A DNA stretch of 33,643 nucleotides from an uncultured Eubacteriales bacterium (GCA_902773835.1 CACYFZ010000012.1:1-33643); one strand, 5' to 3'; positions 24,053 to 33,189 are shown, counted from the first letter of the stretch. Notes: generated from the letters alone by a model not told the origin. Translations and numbers: made by a program.

Positions 24053-25399
24053 ATGCAGGTAAAGTCAAACGATGAAAGAACTGCAGTAAGGCGCAAGATT
24101 GCTGATATTCTTGACGCGGGCAGTTTCATGGAAGTCGGGGAACACGTTTCTGCCAGATATACCGAATTTTACCAGCCTGATTCCGTTGTTGAATCAGACG
24201 GTGTAGTAACGGGATATGGTACTGTAAACGGACACCTCGTTTTTGTTTACGCTCAGGACAGCGAAGTTATGGGCGGTACTTTCGGTGAAGCACACGGCCG
24301 TAAGATTGTAAAACTCTACGATCGTGCCATGAAAGCCGGAGCACCGATCATCGGACTTCTGGACTGTGCGGGATTCCGTATCGAGGAAGGACTCGACGGT
24401 CTCAACCAATTCGCAAAGCTTCATAAGAAGCAGGCTGCTGCATCCTATGAAATCCCTCAGATCGGTGCTGTTATCGGACAGTGCGGAGGTGGAATGTCGG
24501 TTGCGGCAGAGCAGATGGATTTCTTGTTTGTAGAAAAGGAAAAAGGAAAACTTTTTGTAAATCCGCAGGGTGTTATCGACGGCGACTTCAGTAACACTAA
24601 CATCGGCAACGCCGCTAACGACGGCACATTCGAATGGGCTGAGATTGCGGACAAGATTAAGAAACTCGTAGCAGATCTTCCGGCTAACAGCGACGTACAG
24701 TCTGAGTATACGGAAGTAAGCGATGAGGATCTTAACCGCAGCTGCGACGGAATCGCAGCTAAACTCGGAGATGCAAGAGAAATTCTCAAAGAGATCGCTG
24801 ATGATAATGAGTTCATCGAAACTCACGCTGATGCGGCAGCAGATATCGTTACAGGCATTATCAAACTGGGCGGCGAGACCATGGGAGTAGTAGCTTGCAA
24901 CGAGGTAGACGGAGAAAAGAGAATTACCGCTATGGGATGTGATAAGGCAGCAGATATGATTGACTTCTGCAACAGATTCAGTCTTCCTATACTGACAATC
25001 ACAGACACAGAGGGTTATCAGACAAGTGTTGAGAATGAAAGATATCTTACGGGCGCAGCCGGCAGAATGCTTAAAGCTCTTACGGATTCAGAAGTACCTA
25101 AGTTTAACCTGGTTACAGGCAAGGTTGTCGGAAGTGTCTACACACTGCTCAACTCAAAAGGACTCGGTGCTGATTTCGTATTCATGTGGGACAGCGCAGT
25201 AGGAAGCATCATCAACACAAGACAGGCTGTCGAAGTTCTCTATGGCAACTGGACGCAGGAACTCGATGACAAGTTCCGCGACATGCACTCAAGTGCGGTA
25301 GCCCTGGCCAGACACGGACTCATAGATAAGGTTATCGCGCCGGAGGATTCCAGAAAGTATCTCATCGGAGCACTTCAGACCTTTGTTAACAGCAGGTAG
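24053..25399 (+). CDS. Acyl-CoA-type carboxyltransferase subunit (MmdA/12S-like)
   Basis: The protein of 448 residues consists of the two crotonase-like halves of biotin-dependent acyl-CoA carboxyltransferases. 'GGTFGEAHGRKIVKLYDRAMKAGAPIIGLLD' and 'GGGMSVAAEQMDF' lie in the N half; 'DTEGYQTSVENERYLTGAAGRML' and 'GLGADFVFMWDSAVGSI' in the C half. Relatives are methylmalonyl-CoA decarboxylase alpha (MmdA), glutaconyl-CoA decarboxylase alpha and the transcarboxylase 12S subunit. At 448 residues it is shorter than the usual 500-590. It exchanges carboxyl between an acyl-CoA and carboxybiotin; the acyl-CoA is not predictable. First gene of the operon. Confidence 0.88.
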   Translation: MQVKSNDERTAVRRKIADILDAGSFMEVGEHVSARYTEFYQPDSVVESDGVVTGYGTVNGHLVFVYAQDSEVMGGTFGEAHGRKIVKLYDRAMKAGAPIIGLLDCAGFRIEEGLDGLNQFAKLHKKQAAASYEIPQIGAVIGQCGGGMSVAAEQMDFLFVEKEKGKLFVNPQGVIDGDFSNTNIGNAANDGTFEWAEIADKIKKLVADLPANSDVQSEYTEVSDEDLNRSCDGIAAKLGDAREILKEIADDNEFIETHADAAADIVTGIIKLGGETMGVVACNEVDGEKRITAMGCDKAADMIDFCNRFSLPILTITDTEGYQTSVENERYLTGAAGRMLKALTDSEVPKFNLVTGKVVGSVYTLLNSKGLGADFVFMWDSAVGSIINTRQAVEVLYGNWTQELDDKFRDMHSSAVALARHGLIDKVIAPEDSRKYLIGALQTFVNSR

Positions 25400-25407
25400 G
25401 TGATCAT

Positions 25408-25749
25408 ATGGATATGACTATTCAGGAAATACTTAAGATAGCGGCCATAGACACGGTGCTGGGAATGGGAACGGTATTCGCGGTTCTCATAATAATCTCA
25501 CTCTGCATATGGGCTCTGGGAATAGCTTTTAAAGAAAAGACCCCGGCAGCCGGAGCAGCAGCTGCAGCCGCTGCCGCAGTACCGACAGCAAAGCCTGCGG
25601 CAAGTGAAGCAGACACCGATGCCGAAATAGTAGCTGCCATATCGGCGGCAATAAGTCAGTTTATTAAGAATCAGTACGGCGAATCAGTTGACGAAGGTCA
25701 GTACATCGTCAGAAATATACGGAGGGCAACATGGAAACATACATCGTAA
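25408..25749 (+). CDS. OadG-type gamma subunit of Na+-pumping decarboxylase
   Basis: The protein of 113 residues has one N-terminal span (about 17-38), an Ala/Pro-rich flexible linker (46-70) and a short polar C-terminal domain ('AEIVAAISAAISQFIKNQYG'), as in OadG/MmdD subunits that hold the membrane complex together. It overlaps the biotin carrier gene by 19 nt, a tight coupling. Confidence 0.85.
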   Translation: MDMTIQEILKIAAIDTVLGMGTVFAVLIIISLCIWALGIAFKEKTPAAGAAAAAAAAVPTAKPAASEADTDAEIVAAISAAISQFIKNQYGESVDEGQYIVRNIRRATWKHTS

Positions 25750-26081
25750 GAGTAAACGGAACAGAATATGAAGTTGAAGTAGAAATGGTAGGCGGCGCTC
25801 CTGCAGCAGCTCCTGCAGCCGCAGCAGCACCTAAAGCAGCACCTGCAGCCAAGAAGGCAGCCGGAAGCGGAACCGCTGTAACAACAGGTACGGCAGGTAA
25901 GGTTTGGAAGGTTGTCGCAGCTGAAGGCGACGCAGTTAAGAGCGGAGACAGCATCGTTATTCTCGAGGCTATGAAGATGGAAATTCCTGTAGTAGCCCCT
26001 TGTGACGGAACAGTTTCATCAATCGTTGTATCTGAGGGAGAGGATCTGGCATCCGGTGCAACAGTAGCTTACGTAGAGTAG
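25731..26081 (+). CDS. Biotin carboxyl carrier protein
   Basis: The protein of 116 residues has a short N-terminal beta strand region, an Ala/Pro-rich swinging linker (21-46), and a biotinyl domain with the canonical EAMKM at 79-83, in which Lys82 is biotinylated. It shuttles CO2 as carboxybiotin between the carboxyltransferases and the membrane pump. GGAGG lies seven bases before ATG 25731. Confidence 0.95.
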   Translation: METYIVRVNGTEYEVEVEMVGGAPAAAPAAAAAPKAAPAAKKAAGSGTAVTTGTAGKVWKVVAAEGDAVKSGDSIVILEAMKMEIPVVAPCDGTVSSIVVSEGEDLASGATVAYVE

Positions 26082-26098
26082 TAGGAAGGAGATAGAAG

Positions 26099-27214
26099 AT
26101 GGGCGAGACCTTAACCAATCTGGCTCACCAGACGGCCTTCTTCAACCTCGCTTGGGGTAACGTAATCATGGTGTTCGTTGCTCTCGGCCTGTTGTATCTG
26201 GCCATCGCCAAAGAATACGAGCCATTACTGCTGCTGCCGATCTCATTCGGTATGCTGCTGGTAAATCTGTATCCTCCTATTATGCAGGAGGGTGGACTTC
26301 TTCATTATTTCTTCCTTCTGGACGAATGGACCATTCTGCCGTCACTCATATTCCTAGGAGTAGGAGCATTGACAGACTTCGGTCCGCTTATTGCCAACCC
26401 GAAGAGTTTCCTTCTCGGTGCGGCTGCCCAGTTCGGAGTATTCGCAGCCTTCTTTATGGCTATGCTCTGGGGATTCAATGACATGCAGTCTGCAGCCATC
26501 GGAATCATCGGTGGAGCCGACGGCCCGACATCCATTTTCCTGGCTATGAAGCTCGGACAGAGAGATATCATGGGACCTATCGCGGTTGCTGCATATTCGT
26601 ACATGTCACTTGTACCTATCATTCAGCCGCCTATTATGAAGGCCCTCACGACTGAAGAAGAACGTAAAATCAAAATGGAACAGCTGAGACCGGTCTCCAA
26701 GAGAGAGCGCATCCTGTTCCCTATAATCGTAACAATCGTAGTATGCGTTATCCTGCCTTCAACAGCACCTCTTCTCGGAATGCTGATGCTCGGAAATCTC
26801 TTCCGCGAGAGTGGAGTTGTAAGACAGCTGCAGGAAACAGCATCGAATGCACTTATGTATATCGTAGTTATTTTCCTCGGAACTTCCGTAGGAGCCACTA
26901 CGAGTGCAGAAGCCTTCCTTAAGGCTACGACTCTTAAAATCGTAGTGCTCGGTCTGGTTGCATTCGCATTCGGTACAGCTACCGGAGTTCTCTTCGGTAA
27001 ACTCATGTGCAAGCTCACGGGCGGAAAGATCAACCCGCTTATCGGCTCTGCAGGAGTATCCGCAGTACCTATGGCAGCGAGAGTTTCTCAGAAGGTCGGT
27101 GCAGAAGCCGATCCTACGAACTTCCTGCTCATGCACGCAATGGGACCTAACGTAGCCGGAGTAATCGGAACAGCTGTAGCTGCCGGAGTATTCATGGCTA
27201 TATTCGGAGTATAA
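26099..27214 (+). CDS. Na+-translocating decarboxylase beta subunit (OadB/MmdB/GcdB)
   Basis: The protein of 371 residues has about nine to eleven spans. It carries the family signature '[18 protein letters not shown]' (about 138-155), the '[22 protein letters not shown]' segment and a C-terminal '[16 protein letters not shown]' and '[16 protein letters not shown]' repeat. It decarboxylates carboxybiotin and couples the free energy to Na+ export. An AAGGAG site precedes ATG. It is the only pump subunit in the operon, so both carboxyltransferases would feed it. Confidence 0.95.
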   Translation: MGETLTNLAHQTAFFNLAWGNVIMVFVALGLLYLAIAKEYEPLLLLPISFGMLLVNLYPPIMQEGGLLHYFFLLDEWTILPSLIFLGVGALTDFGPLIANPKSFLLGAAAQFGVFAAFFMAMLWGFNDMQSAAIGIIGGADGPTSIFLAMKLGQRDIMGPIAVAAYSYMSLVPIIQPPIMKALTTEEERKIKMEQLRPVSKRERILFPIIVTIVVCVILPSTAPLLGMLMLGNLFRESGVVRQLQETASNALMYIVVIFLGTSVGATTSAEAFLKATTLKIVVLGLVAFAFGTATGVLFGKLMCKLTGGKINPLIGSAGVSAVPMAARVSQKVGAEADPTNFLLMHAMGPNVAGVIGTAVAAGVFMAIFGV

Positions 27215-27226
27215 GGAGGATTTATC

Positions 27227-28657
27227 ATGGCTACTAAGAAAACACCAACAAATAAAAAAGAAGCCAAAAGGGTCAAGATCATGGAAACGGCCATAAGAGA
27301 CGGACAGCAATCTCTTATCGCCACAAGAATGCCTTTTGAAGACATGGAGCCGGCACTGGCGCTTATGGATGACATAGGATATGAAGCTATCGAGTGCTGG
27401 GGAGGAGCCACATTCGACTCCTGCATCAGATTCCTCGATGAGGATCCATGGGAAAGACTCAGAAAGTTTAAAGAAATAATGCCTAAGACACCTCTTCAGA
27501 TGCTTCTGAGAGGACAGAACGTTCTGGGATACAGACATTACGCAGATGACGTTGTTGACTACTTCGTAAAGAAGTCCATCGATAACGGTATCGACAGAAT
27601 CAGAATCTTCGATGCTCTTAATGACCTCAGAAACGTTCAGACAGCAGTTAAGGCCACAAAGGAATACGGTGCCCATGCACAGGTTGCCGTATCTTATACA
27701 ATCGGAGAGCCGTACACACCTGAGTACTGGAAAGACCTGGCTCTCAGAATCAAGGATATGGGAGCTGACTCCATCTGCATCAAGGACATGGCAGGACTCA
27801 TGGTTCCTAACGTAGTAAGCGATTTCATTACCATGTTCAAAGAAGCGGTAGATATTCCTATCGACCTGCATACACACTCTACTTCAGGTGTAGCTCCTAT
27901 TACATATTACAAGGCTGCGCTCGCCGGAGTAGACATCATCGATACTGCTATTTCTCCGTTCTCAGGCGGTACATCACAGCCTGCTACAGAGGTAATGGTA
28001 GAGACATTCAGAGATACTGAGTACGACACAGGCATCGATATATCGAAGCTTGAAAAGATCGCAGCTCACTTCAGCAAGATCAGAGAGAAGGATCTCGCAT
28101 CCGGACTCATGAATACTAAGGTGCTCGCAACGGATATCAACACCCTGATTTATCAGGTTCCGGGCGGAATGCTTTCAAACCTCGTATCTCAGCTGAAAGA
28201 TCAGAACGCAGAGGATAAATACCTCGAAGTGCTTCAGGAAGTTCCTCGCGTAAGAGAGGACCTCGGTACACCTCCGCTGGTAACTCCTTCGTCACAGATT
28301 GTAGGTACACAGGCGGTGCTCAACGTACTGATGGGAGAGAGATATAAGGTTCTGTCAAAGGAAACCCAGGAAATCCTAAAGGGCAAATACGGTCAGACAC
28401 CTATGCCTATGAATCCTGATGTACAGGCCAAGATCGATAAGAGTGAGATCATCACTTGCCGTCCGGCCGACCTTCTCGAACCTGAGATGGATAAACTCAG
28501 AGAGGAGACTAAGGACTTCGCTGAGAGTGATGAAGATGTGCTCACATACGCACTCTTCCCACAGGTTGCAGTAGACTTCTTCAAGAGAAGAGCTGCAAAG
28601 AAGGACAAGATCGATCCTGACGCAATTGATACAAAGAATAAGTCATATCCTGCATAA
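27227..28657 (+). CDS. OadA/5S-type oxaloacetate (pyruvate) carboxyltransferase subunit, without biotin domain
   Basis: The protein of 476 residues is a DRE-TIM barrel carboxyltransferase. 'ETAIRDGQQSLIATRM' (about 20-35) carries the metal Asp, 'CIKDMAGL' (about 184-191) the carboxylated Lys, and 'DLHTHSTSGVA' (about 213-223) the metal His pair. Unlike many OadA proteins it stops before a C-terminal biotinyl domain, so it must use the separate carrier encoded at 25731. It interconverts oxaloacetate and pyruvate via carboxybiotin. AGGAGG precedes ATG 27227. Confidence 0.93.
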   Translation: MATKKTPTNKKEAKRVKIMETAIRDGQQSLIATRMPFEDMEPALALMDDIGYEAIECWGGATFDSCIRFLDEDPWERLRKFKEIMPKTPLQMLLRGQNVLGYRHYADDVVDYFVKKSIDNGIDRIRIFDALNDLRNVQTAVKATKEYGAHAQVAVSYTIGEPYTPEYWKDLALRIKDMGADSICIKDMAGLMVPNVVSDFITMFKEAVDIPIDLHTHSTSGVAPITYYKAALAGVDIIDTAISPFSGGTSQPATEVMVETFRDTEYDTGIDISKLEKIAAHFSKIREKDLASGLMNTKVLATDINTLIYQVPGGMLSNLVSQLKDQNAEDKYLEVLQEVPRVREDLGTPPLVTPSSQIVGTQAVLNVLMGERYKVLSKETQEILKGKYGQTPMPMNPDVQAKIDKSEIITCRPADLLEPEMDKLREETKDFAESDEDVLTYALFPQVAVDFFKRRAAKKDKIDPDAIDTKNKSYPA

Positions 28658-28676
28658 ACCTACAGGAGGTAATAAA

Positions 28677-29894
28677 GTGGGCTTTGTAAAAGTAAATGAC
28701 AGGACAATCCCTAAAGAAGATAAGGTCTTCGCAGTAAGCGGCAGAGCCAAAGCTGCAATTGCTGAAAAGGGAAAGGACGCAGTAGTTGATGCTACAATCG
28801 GAGCGCTTCTTGACGACAACGGCGATCTCGTCGTAATGACATCGGTTATGGAGGCAATAGGAATGCTGAAGCCTGCAGACTATGCAGCTTATGCACCGAT
28901 TGCCGGTGTTCCTGAATTCAAAGAGGCTGTTCAAAAAGCTCTCTTTGCGGACTATGCTCCGAAAGGACATGTGGCAGTATGCGCTACACCGGGCGGAACC
29001 GGAGGCCTTACTCATGCAATTTCCAACTATTCCAATATAGGAGATGAAGTGCTCACACATGACTGGTGCTGGGCCAATTACAAGGGAATTGCCGATGAAC
29101 ACGGACGCAGCATCAAGACTTTCAGATTCTTTGATGAAGACGGAAAGTTTGACTCTGCAGACCTTAAGGTAAAACTCGATGAGCTTGCAGCCAAACAGGA
29201 TCAGGTACTGCTTCTGATTAATACCCCGGCTCATAACCCGACGGGATATTCCCTGACGGATGAGGACTGGGACAACGTAATTAATATTGTAAACGCAGCT
29301 TCATGTAAGGTTGTTCTCTTCGTTGATATCGCATATATCGATTTTGCAGGAGAACCTGATGAAGTAAGATCCTTCATCCCTAAGCTGGAAGGACTCGGAG
29401 ATCACGTGCTCGTTCTTTTCGGATACAGTGCATCAAAGACTCTTACCGCTTACGGAATGAGATGCGGAGCTACGGTGTGCCTCGCTAAGACGGCAGCGGA
29501 AGCTGATGAATTCACAAAAGCAGTAGGATATACATCGCGTTCTACATGGTCCAACTGCAATCGCTCGGCCCAGGTAGTTATGGGTAAGATTTACTCAGAT
29601 GCTGCACTTTGCGCCAAGGTAGACGAAGAGAGAAAGATGTATAGAGATATGCTTCTGGAAAGAGGAAAAGTTTTCGAGAAGACTCTCAGAGAAAACGGCA
29701 CCAAGAGTGTACCGTTTACTGCAGGTTTCTTCATCACAATACCGAGTGATAAACCTGATGAGGTTTGCAAGAAACTCGAAGAGCAGGACATCTTCTGTCT
29801 CGCTCTTGCTAAGGGAATCAGAGTTTCCATCGCATCCATCTCGAAGGAGAAGTGCGTGAAATGCGCTAAAGCTATTGCTGAGTTGATGAAATAG
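28677..29894 (+). CDS. PLP-dependent class I/II aminotransferase
   Basis: The protein of about 405 residues is a fold-type I aminotransferase: 'GGTGGLTHAI' phosphate-binding region, 'NTPAHNPTGYSL' with the Asn/Pro of the active site, 'FVDIAYIDF' with the PLP-binding Asp, and Lys254 in 'GYSASKTLTAYG'. The start is GTG 28677, seven bases after AGGAGG, because an upstream ATG overlaps the previous gene. Similarity is to the aspartate/aromatic group. Its place between an oxaloacetate carboxyltransferase and an aspartate racemase suggests aspartate as donor, giving oxaloacetate; this is inference. Confidence 0.88.
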   Translation: MGFVKVNDRTIPKEDKVFAVSGRAKAAIAEKGKDAVVDATIGALLDDNGDLVVMTSVMEAIGMLKPADYAAYAPIAGVPEFKEAVQKALFADYAPKGHVAVCATPGGTGGLTHAISNYSNIGDEVLTHDWCWANYKGIADEHGRSIKTFRFFDEDGKFDSADLKVKLDELAAKQDQVLLLINTPAHNPTGYSLTDEDWDNVINIVNAASCKVVLFVDIAYIDFAGEPDEVRSFIPKLEGLGDHVLVLFGYSASKTLTAYGMRCGATVCLAKTAAEADEFTKAVGYTSRSTWSNCNRSAQVVMGKIYSDAALCAKVDEERKMYRDMLLERGKVFEKTLRENGTKSVPFTAGFFITIPSDKPDEVCKKLEEQDIFCLALAKGIRVSIASISKEKCVKCAKAIAELMK

Positions 29895-29929
29895 TTAGCA
29901 CAAGCGATTTGATGAAAGGGAGCAGTATA

Positions 29930-30652
29930 TTGCACAAGACCATTGGCATTCTCGGCGGAATGGGGCCAGCCGCGACATCAGACCTGATGATGAAAATCAT
30001 AGATATGACAGCCGCAGATACGGACCAAGATCACATTCCTATGTTGATCGATTCAAACACGAGGATTTCGGATCGCACTGCAGCAATCGAGGGCAAAGGG
30101 GAGAGTCCCGTGCCTGAGATGTTGGCAAGCGCGAGAAAACTGGAAATGGCCGGAGCGGACTTCATAATAATCCCATGCAATACTGCTCACTTTTTCTTAC
30201 CGGAAATAGAGGGTGAGATAAACATCCCGTTTCTGAGTATGCCGTTAGAAACAGCACGTCTACTAAAGCAATCAGGAGTTAAATCTGCTGCCGTACTGGC
30301 CACGAGAGGAACTTATCTGAGCGGTCTGTATGACAAGATTCTTGACAGCATGGGTATTCAAACATTGAATCCTGATGCAGAGCAACAGAAAACGATAATG
30401 TCCTTGATATATGACTATATAAAAAAGGGCGTTACGGAGCCTGCCAAGTTGCCTCGTGATGAGATTATTGAGATTACCGAGGATCTTAAATCTCGCGGCG
30501 CAGAAGCATTGCTCCTTGCATGCACTGAGCTCCCGCTTGCTTTTGAGATTATGGACCTCTTTGATGAGAGCTGCGTGGATCCGACTGCCGTTTTGGCAGC
30601 TGCAGCAATCAGAGAAGCCGGTGCAGAACTAAGACAAGCTGTAGCTATATAA
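29930..30652 (+). CDS. Aspartate/glutamate racemase family protein
   Basis: The protein of about 240 residues starts 'IGILGGMGPAATSDLM' and has the two catalytic cysteines in 'IIIPCNTAH' (about residue 84) and 'LLACTELPL' (about 204), so a cofactor-independent two-Cys racemase. Size and motifs fit aspartate racemases (RacD/YgeA group). TTG 29930 is preferred: AAAGGGAG ends about seven bases before it, while ATG 29912 and TTG 29909 lack such a site. Here it could feed D-aspartate or D-glutamate into the L pathway or the reverse. Confidence 0.88.
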   Translation: MHKTIGILGGMGPAATSDLMMKIIDMTAADTDQDHIPMLIDSNTRISDRTAAIEGKGESPVPEMLASARKLEMAGADFIIIPCNTAHFFLPEIEGEINIPFLSMPLETARLLKQSGVKSAAVLATRGTYLSGLYDKILDSMGIQTLNPDAEQQKTIMSLIYDYIKKGVTEPAKLPRDEIIEITEDLKSRGAEALLLACTELPLAFEIMDLFDESCVDPTAVLAAAAIREAGAELRQAVAI

Positions 30653-30706
30653 ACGTTAGTGTTTTAAAGAAGTTAGTGTATTTTATTGAAAAGAGAGGAA
30701 TCGAAA

Positions 30707-31933
30707 ATGAAAAAATTATCACTTCCGGTTCAGATATTCATAGCACTTGCTCTGGGTATCGTAGCAGGCCTGATACTGCTCAACATGGGTGAAGGCGGAG
30801 TAGCTTTCGCAGTTGAGTACATCAAGCCAATAGGAACTATCTTCCTTAACTTACTTAAGTTTATCGTAGTGCCTATAGTTCTTACATCCATCATCCAGGG
30901 TGTAATCTCCCTGTCTGATGTTAAGAAAGTAGGAACCATCGGACTTACGACCATCGTCTATTACTTCCTTACCACAGCATTCGCAATTACAATCGGATTG
31001 ATCTTTGCTAATCTGTTCAAGGGCACTTACAAGGTTCTTCAGACTTCAGGACTTGAATATGAAGCAGCTGAGCCTACAAAGTTCATGGACACTATAGTAA
31101 ATATCTTCCCGGCCAACTTCTTCCAGCCTATGCTGGAATCCACAATGCTGCAGGTAATCGTAATCGCTCTCTTCCTCGGTTTCGGTATCATGATTGCCGG
31201 TGAGAAAGGCAAGATGGTAGGAGAATTGATTGACAGCCTGTACGAAGTATTCATGGTAATAATGAGAGGCATTATCAAGCTGACACCTTACGCCGTATTC
31301 TGCCTGATTACTCCGGTAGTTGCAGAGAACGGACCAGAGGTCCTCGGATCACTCGCTATGGTACTTCTGACAGCATACATCGCTTACTTTGTACATGCAT
31401 TCCTTACATACGGAACTACAGTAAGCGTACTCGGAAAGATGAACCCTATAACATTCTTCAAGGGTGCTCTTCCGGGATTCCTGTTCGCATTCTCCAGCAC
31501 ATCCTCAATTGGTACTCTTCCGGTTACCATGGAATGTGTTGAGAAGATGGGCGGACGTAAGGACGTAGCAAGCTTCACTCTGCCGCTCGGTGCTACCATC
31601 AACATGGACGGTACTGCTATTTACCAGGGTGTATGCTCCATCTTCATCGCTGCATGCTATGGCATTGACCTTACATTCGGACAGATGATTACAATCGTTC
31701 TTACAGCTACACTCGCATCCATCGGTACTGCAGGAACACCTGGCGCCGGCATGATCATGCTCGCTATGGTACTCCAGTCCGTAGGACTGCCTGTTGAAGG
31801 TATCGCTCTCGTAGCCGGCGTTGACCGTATCTTCGATATGGGACGTACAGGTATCAACGTAGTAGGTGATATGTCCGCTGCAATGATCGTCTCCAGAATG
31901 GAAGACATAAGAGAAGGCAAGATTAAAGAATAA
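30707..31933 (+). CDS. Dicarboxylate/amino acid:cation symporter (DAACS, GltP/GltT-like)
   Basis: The protein of about 408 residues has eight spans plus re-entrant loops. Family motifs are the Ser-rich 'FAFSSTSSIGTLP', 'INMDGTAIYQG' (NMDGT), 'GTPGAGMIMLAMVL' and 'GVDRIFDMGRTGINVVGD', which bind acidic amino acids and Na+/H+. ATG 30707 is chosen with GAGAGGA eight bases upstream. Two GTTAGTGT copies 17 bp apart (30655 and 30672) lie in front. It would import aspartate or glutamate for the racemase and aminotransferase encoded directly upstream. Confidence 0.93.
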   Translation: MKKLSLPVQIFIALALGIVAGLILLNMGEGGVAFAVEYIKPIGTIFLNLLKFIVVPIVLTSIIQGVISLSDVKKVGTIGLTTIVYYFLTTAFAITIGLIFANLFKGTYKVLQTSGLEYEAAEPTKFMDTIVNIFPANFFQPMLESTMLQVIVIALFLGFGIMIAGEKGKMVGELIDSLYEVFMVIMRGIIKLTPYAVFCLITPVVAENGPEVLGSLAMVLLTAYIAYFVHAFLTYGTTVSVLGKMNPITFFKGALPGFLFAFSSTSSIGTLPVTMECVEKMGGRKDVASFTLPLGATINMDGTAIYQGVCSIFIAACYGIDLTFGQMITIVLTATLASIGTAGTPGAGMIMLAMVLQSVGLPVEGIALVAGVDRIFDMGRTGINVVGDMSAAMIVSRMEDIREGKIKE

Positions 31934-31987
31934 GAATAATACAACACATGCTTTTATTCTCAAAACTAATCACCTTATATTATTGCC

Positions 31988-32014
31988 GAGCCGGGGGTAA
32001 AACCCCGGCTCTTT
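31988..32014 (+). terminator. Rho-independent terminator after the symporter gene
   Basis: GAGCCGGGG/CCCCGGCTC (9 bp, GC-rich), 6-nt loop, then TTT. It ends the carboxylase-aspartate cluster. Confidence 0.85.
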
Positions 32015-32087
32015 GCGTATCGGATTGCCGGACTTTGCTTATCGGATAATTTGTGCATGTGAATGACAATCAACGTATATTATATGT

Positions 32088-32093
32088 TATATT
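32088..32093 (+). promoter_or_regulatory. Possible -10 element next to the EamA gene start
   Basis: TATATT ends seven bases before ATG 32100; another TATATT is at 32076-32081. Both predict a leader of at most about a dozen bases without a Shine-Dalgarno. Confidence 0.3.
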
Positions 32094-32099
32094 TTTTAC

Positions 32100-32981
32100 A
32101 TGGACAGAAACAAAAGCGGAGCATTGCTGATTATCCTGGCGGGAGCGTGCTGGGGCTCAATCAGCATATTCATTAATTATCTTTCAGATGCGGGACTCGG
32201 TACCATGCAGATTTCTTTCCTGAGACAGATGCTGGCATCCGTAGTTTTCTGTATCATAGTTTTACTTCGAAATCCTGAAAATTTCAAAATACGCATGAGG
32301 GATATTCCAATCTTGATTGCACTTGGCCTCGCATGCGGTGTTATGTTCAACTTCTTTTATTTTTACACAATCATCAACAGCAGGGCATCCATAGCTGTTG
32401 TACTTTTGTATACTTCCCCTATATTTGTGATGATTATGTCCGGAATATTCTTCAAGGAAAAGCTTACCGGTAGAAAGATGACGGCACTCATCTTAACCGT
32501 GATAGGTTGCATTCTTGTCACCGGCATAATAGGAGAAGGATATACTCCACCTGTCATTGCAATAATTACCGGTGTTCTTACAGGTTTCTCTTATGCTCTA
32601 AACAACATACTCACAAGTGCCGCAGTAAAAAAGAATAATCCGGAGACAGTTACTCTTTATACCCTTATTTTCAGTTTCATATTTCTCATTCCTTTCAGCG
32701 GCGGAATGAACCTTGTTCGTCAATGCACTGCGAATCCATCTATTCTTCCGGTCGCTTTCCTGATGTGTCTTGTAACGGCAGTTATGGCACAATTCGTATT
32801 CTCGATGGGCCTTCAGAGAATAGAGAGCGGTAAAGCTTCAATCTACGCAGCGTCTGAGCCTATCGTCGGAACGCTTGTAGGACTTTTCGTCTTCCACGAG
32901 GAATCCAACATCCTCAAAATACTCGGAATAGCAATGGTTATAGCAGCAATTTTCATAATCGCCAAAGACGACGCTTCATAA
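32100..32981 (+). CDS. EamA/DMT-family transporter
   Basis: The protein of 293 residues has ten hydrophobic segments in two EamA halves. 'LAGACWGSISIFINYL' opens the first half, and 'GVLTGFSYALNNIL' with 'YAASEPIVGTLVGLFVFHE' forms the second, the family's signature. Members export or import amino acids and other small metabolites; the substrate is unknown. No Shine-Dalgarno is visible before ATG 32100, and the first span begins right after it, leaving little room for a later start. It follows a strong terminator and so is its own unit. Confidence 0.9.
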   Translation: MDRNKSGALLIILAGACWGSISIFINYLSDAGLGTMQISFLRQMLASVVFCIIVLLRNPENFKIRMRDIPILIALGLACGVMFNFFYFYTIINSRASIAVVLLYTSPIFVMIMSGIFFKEKLTGRKMTALILTVIGCILVTGIIGEGYTPPVIAIITGVLTGFSYALNNILTSAAVKKNNPETVTLYTLIFSFIFLIPFSGGMNLVRQCTANPSILPVAFLMCLVTAVMAQFVFSMGLQRIESGKASIYAASEPIVGTLVGLFVFHEESNILKILGIAMVIAAIFIIAKDDAS

Positions 32982-32996
32982 TCTTAACCTGTAAAG

Positions 32997-33101
32997 CAAA
33001 TTCCAAACCTCTGAAACCAACTCCTGCACCTTTAATAACAAATTTCTCAACTTTTAAAACAAATTCCGCAACATTGAATACAAATCCCATAATGACCATT
33101 C
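32997..33101. repeat. Degenerate 21-bp tandem repeat
   Basis: Five consecutive 21-bp units begin at 32997, 33018, 33039, 33060 and 33081, each opening with CAAAT or CAACT. The best conserved part is CAAATTCC-CAAC. On the minus strand the units stay in one frame as heptads like 'FVLKVEK'. Confidence 0.55.
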
Positions 33102-33189
33102 AATTGATCACTCAATCCTTACAACTATATTGACCACCCAGCCCCCACGGCTGCTTCTATGTAAACAGCAAGCAATGAAATTCCGCCAT
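33102..33189. other. Non-coding spacer
   Basis: Between the 21-bp repeat and the dyad array. No frame, promoter or hairpin stands out. Confidence 0.4.

Noticed and set aside
25422..25954. Ala-rich minus-strand frames opposite OadG and the biotin carrier
   Set aside because: They arise from the GCA/GCT-rich linker codons on the real strand.
26759..27877. Long minus-strand open frame (372 codons) over the OadB/OadA genes
   Set aside because: Antisense shadow of two clear family members; Cys/Ser/His-rich composition with no domain, typical of the reverse complement of this codon usage.
32953..33099. 48-residue minus-strand gene over the 21-bp repeats
   Set aside because: No ribosome site or promoter, and it overlaps the end of the EamA gene; kept as a repeat observation only.
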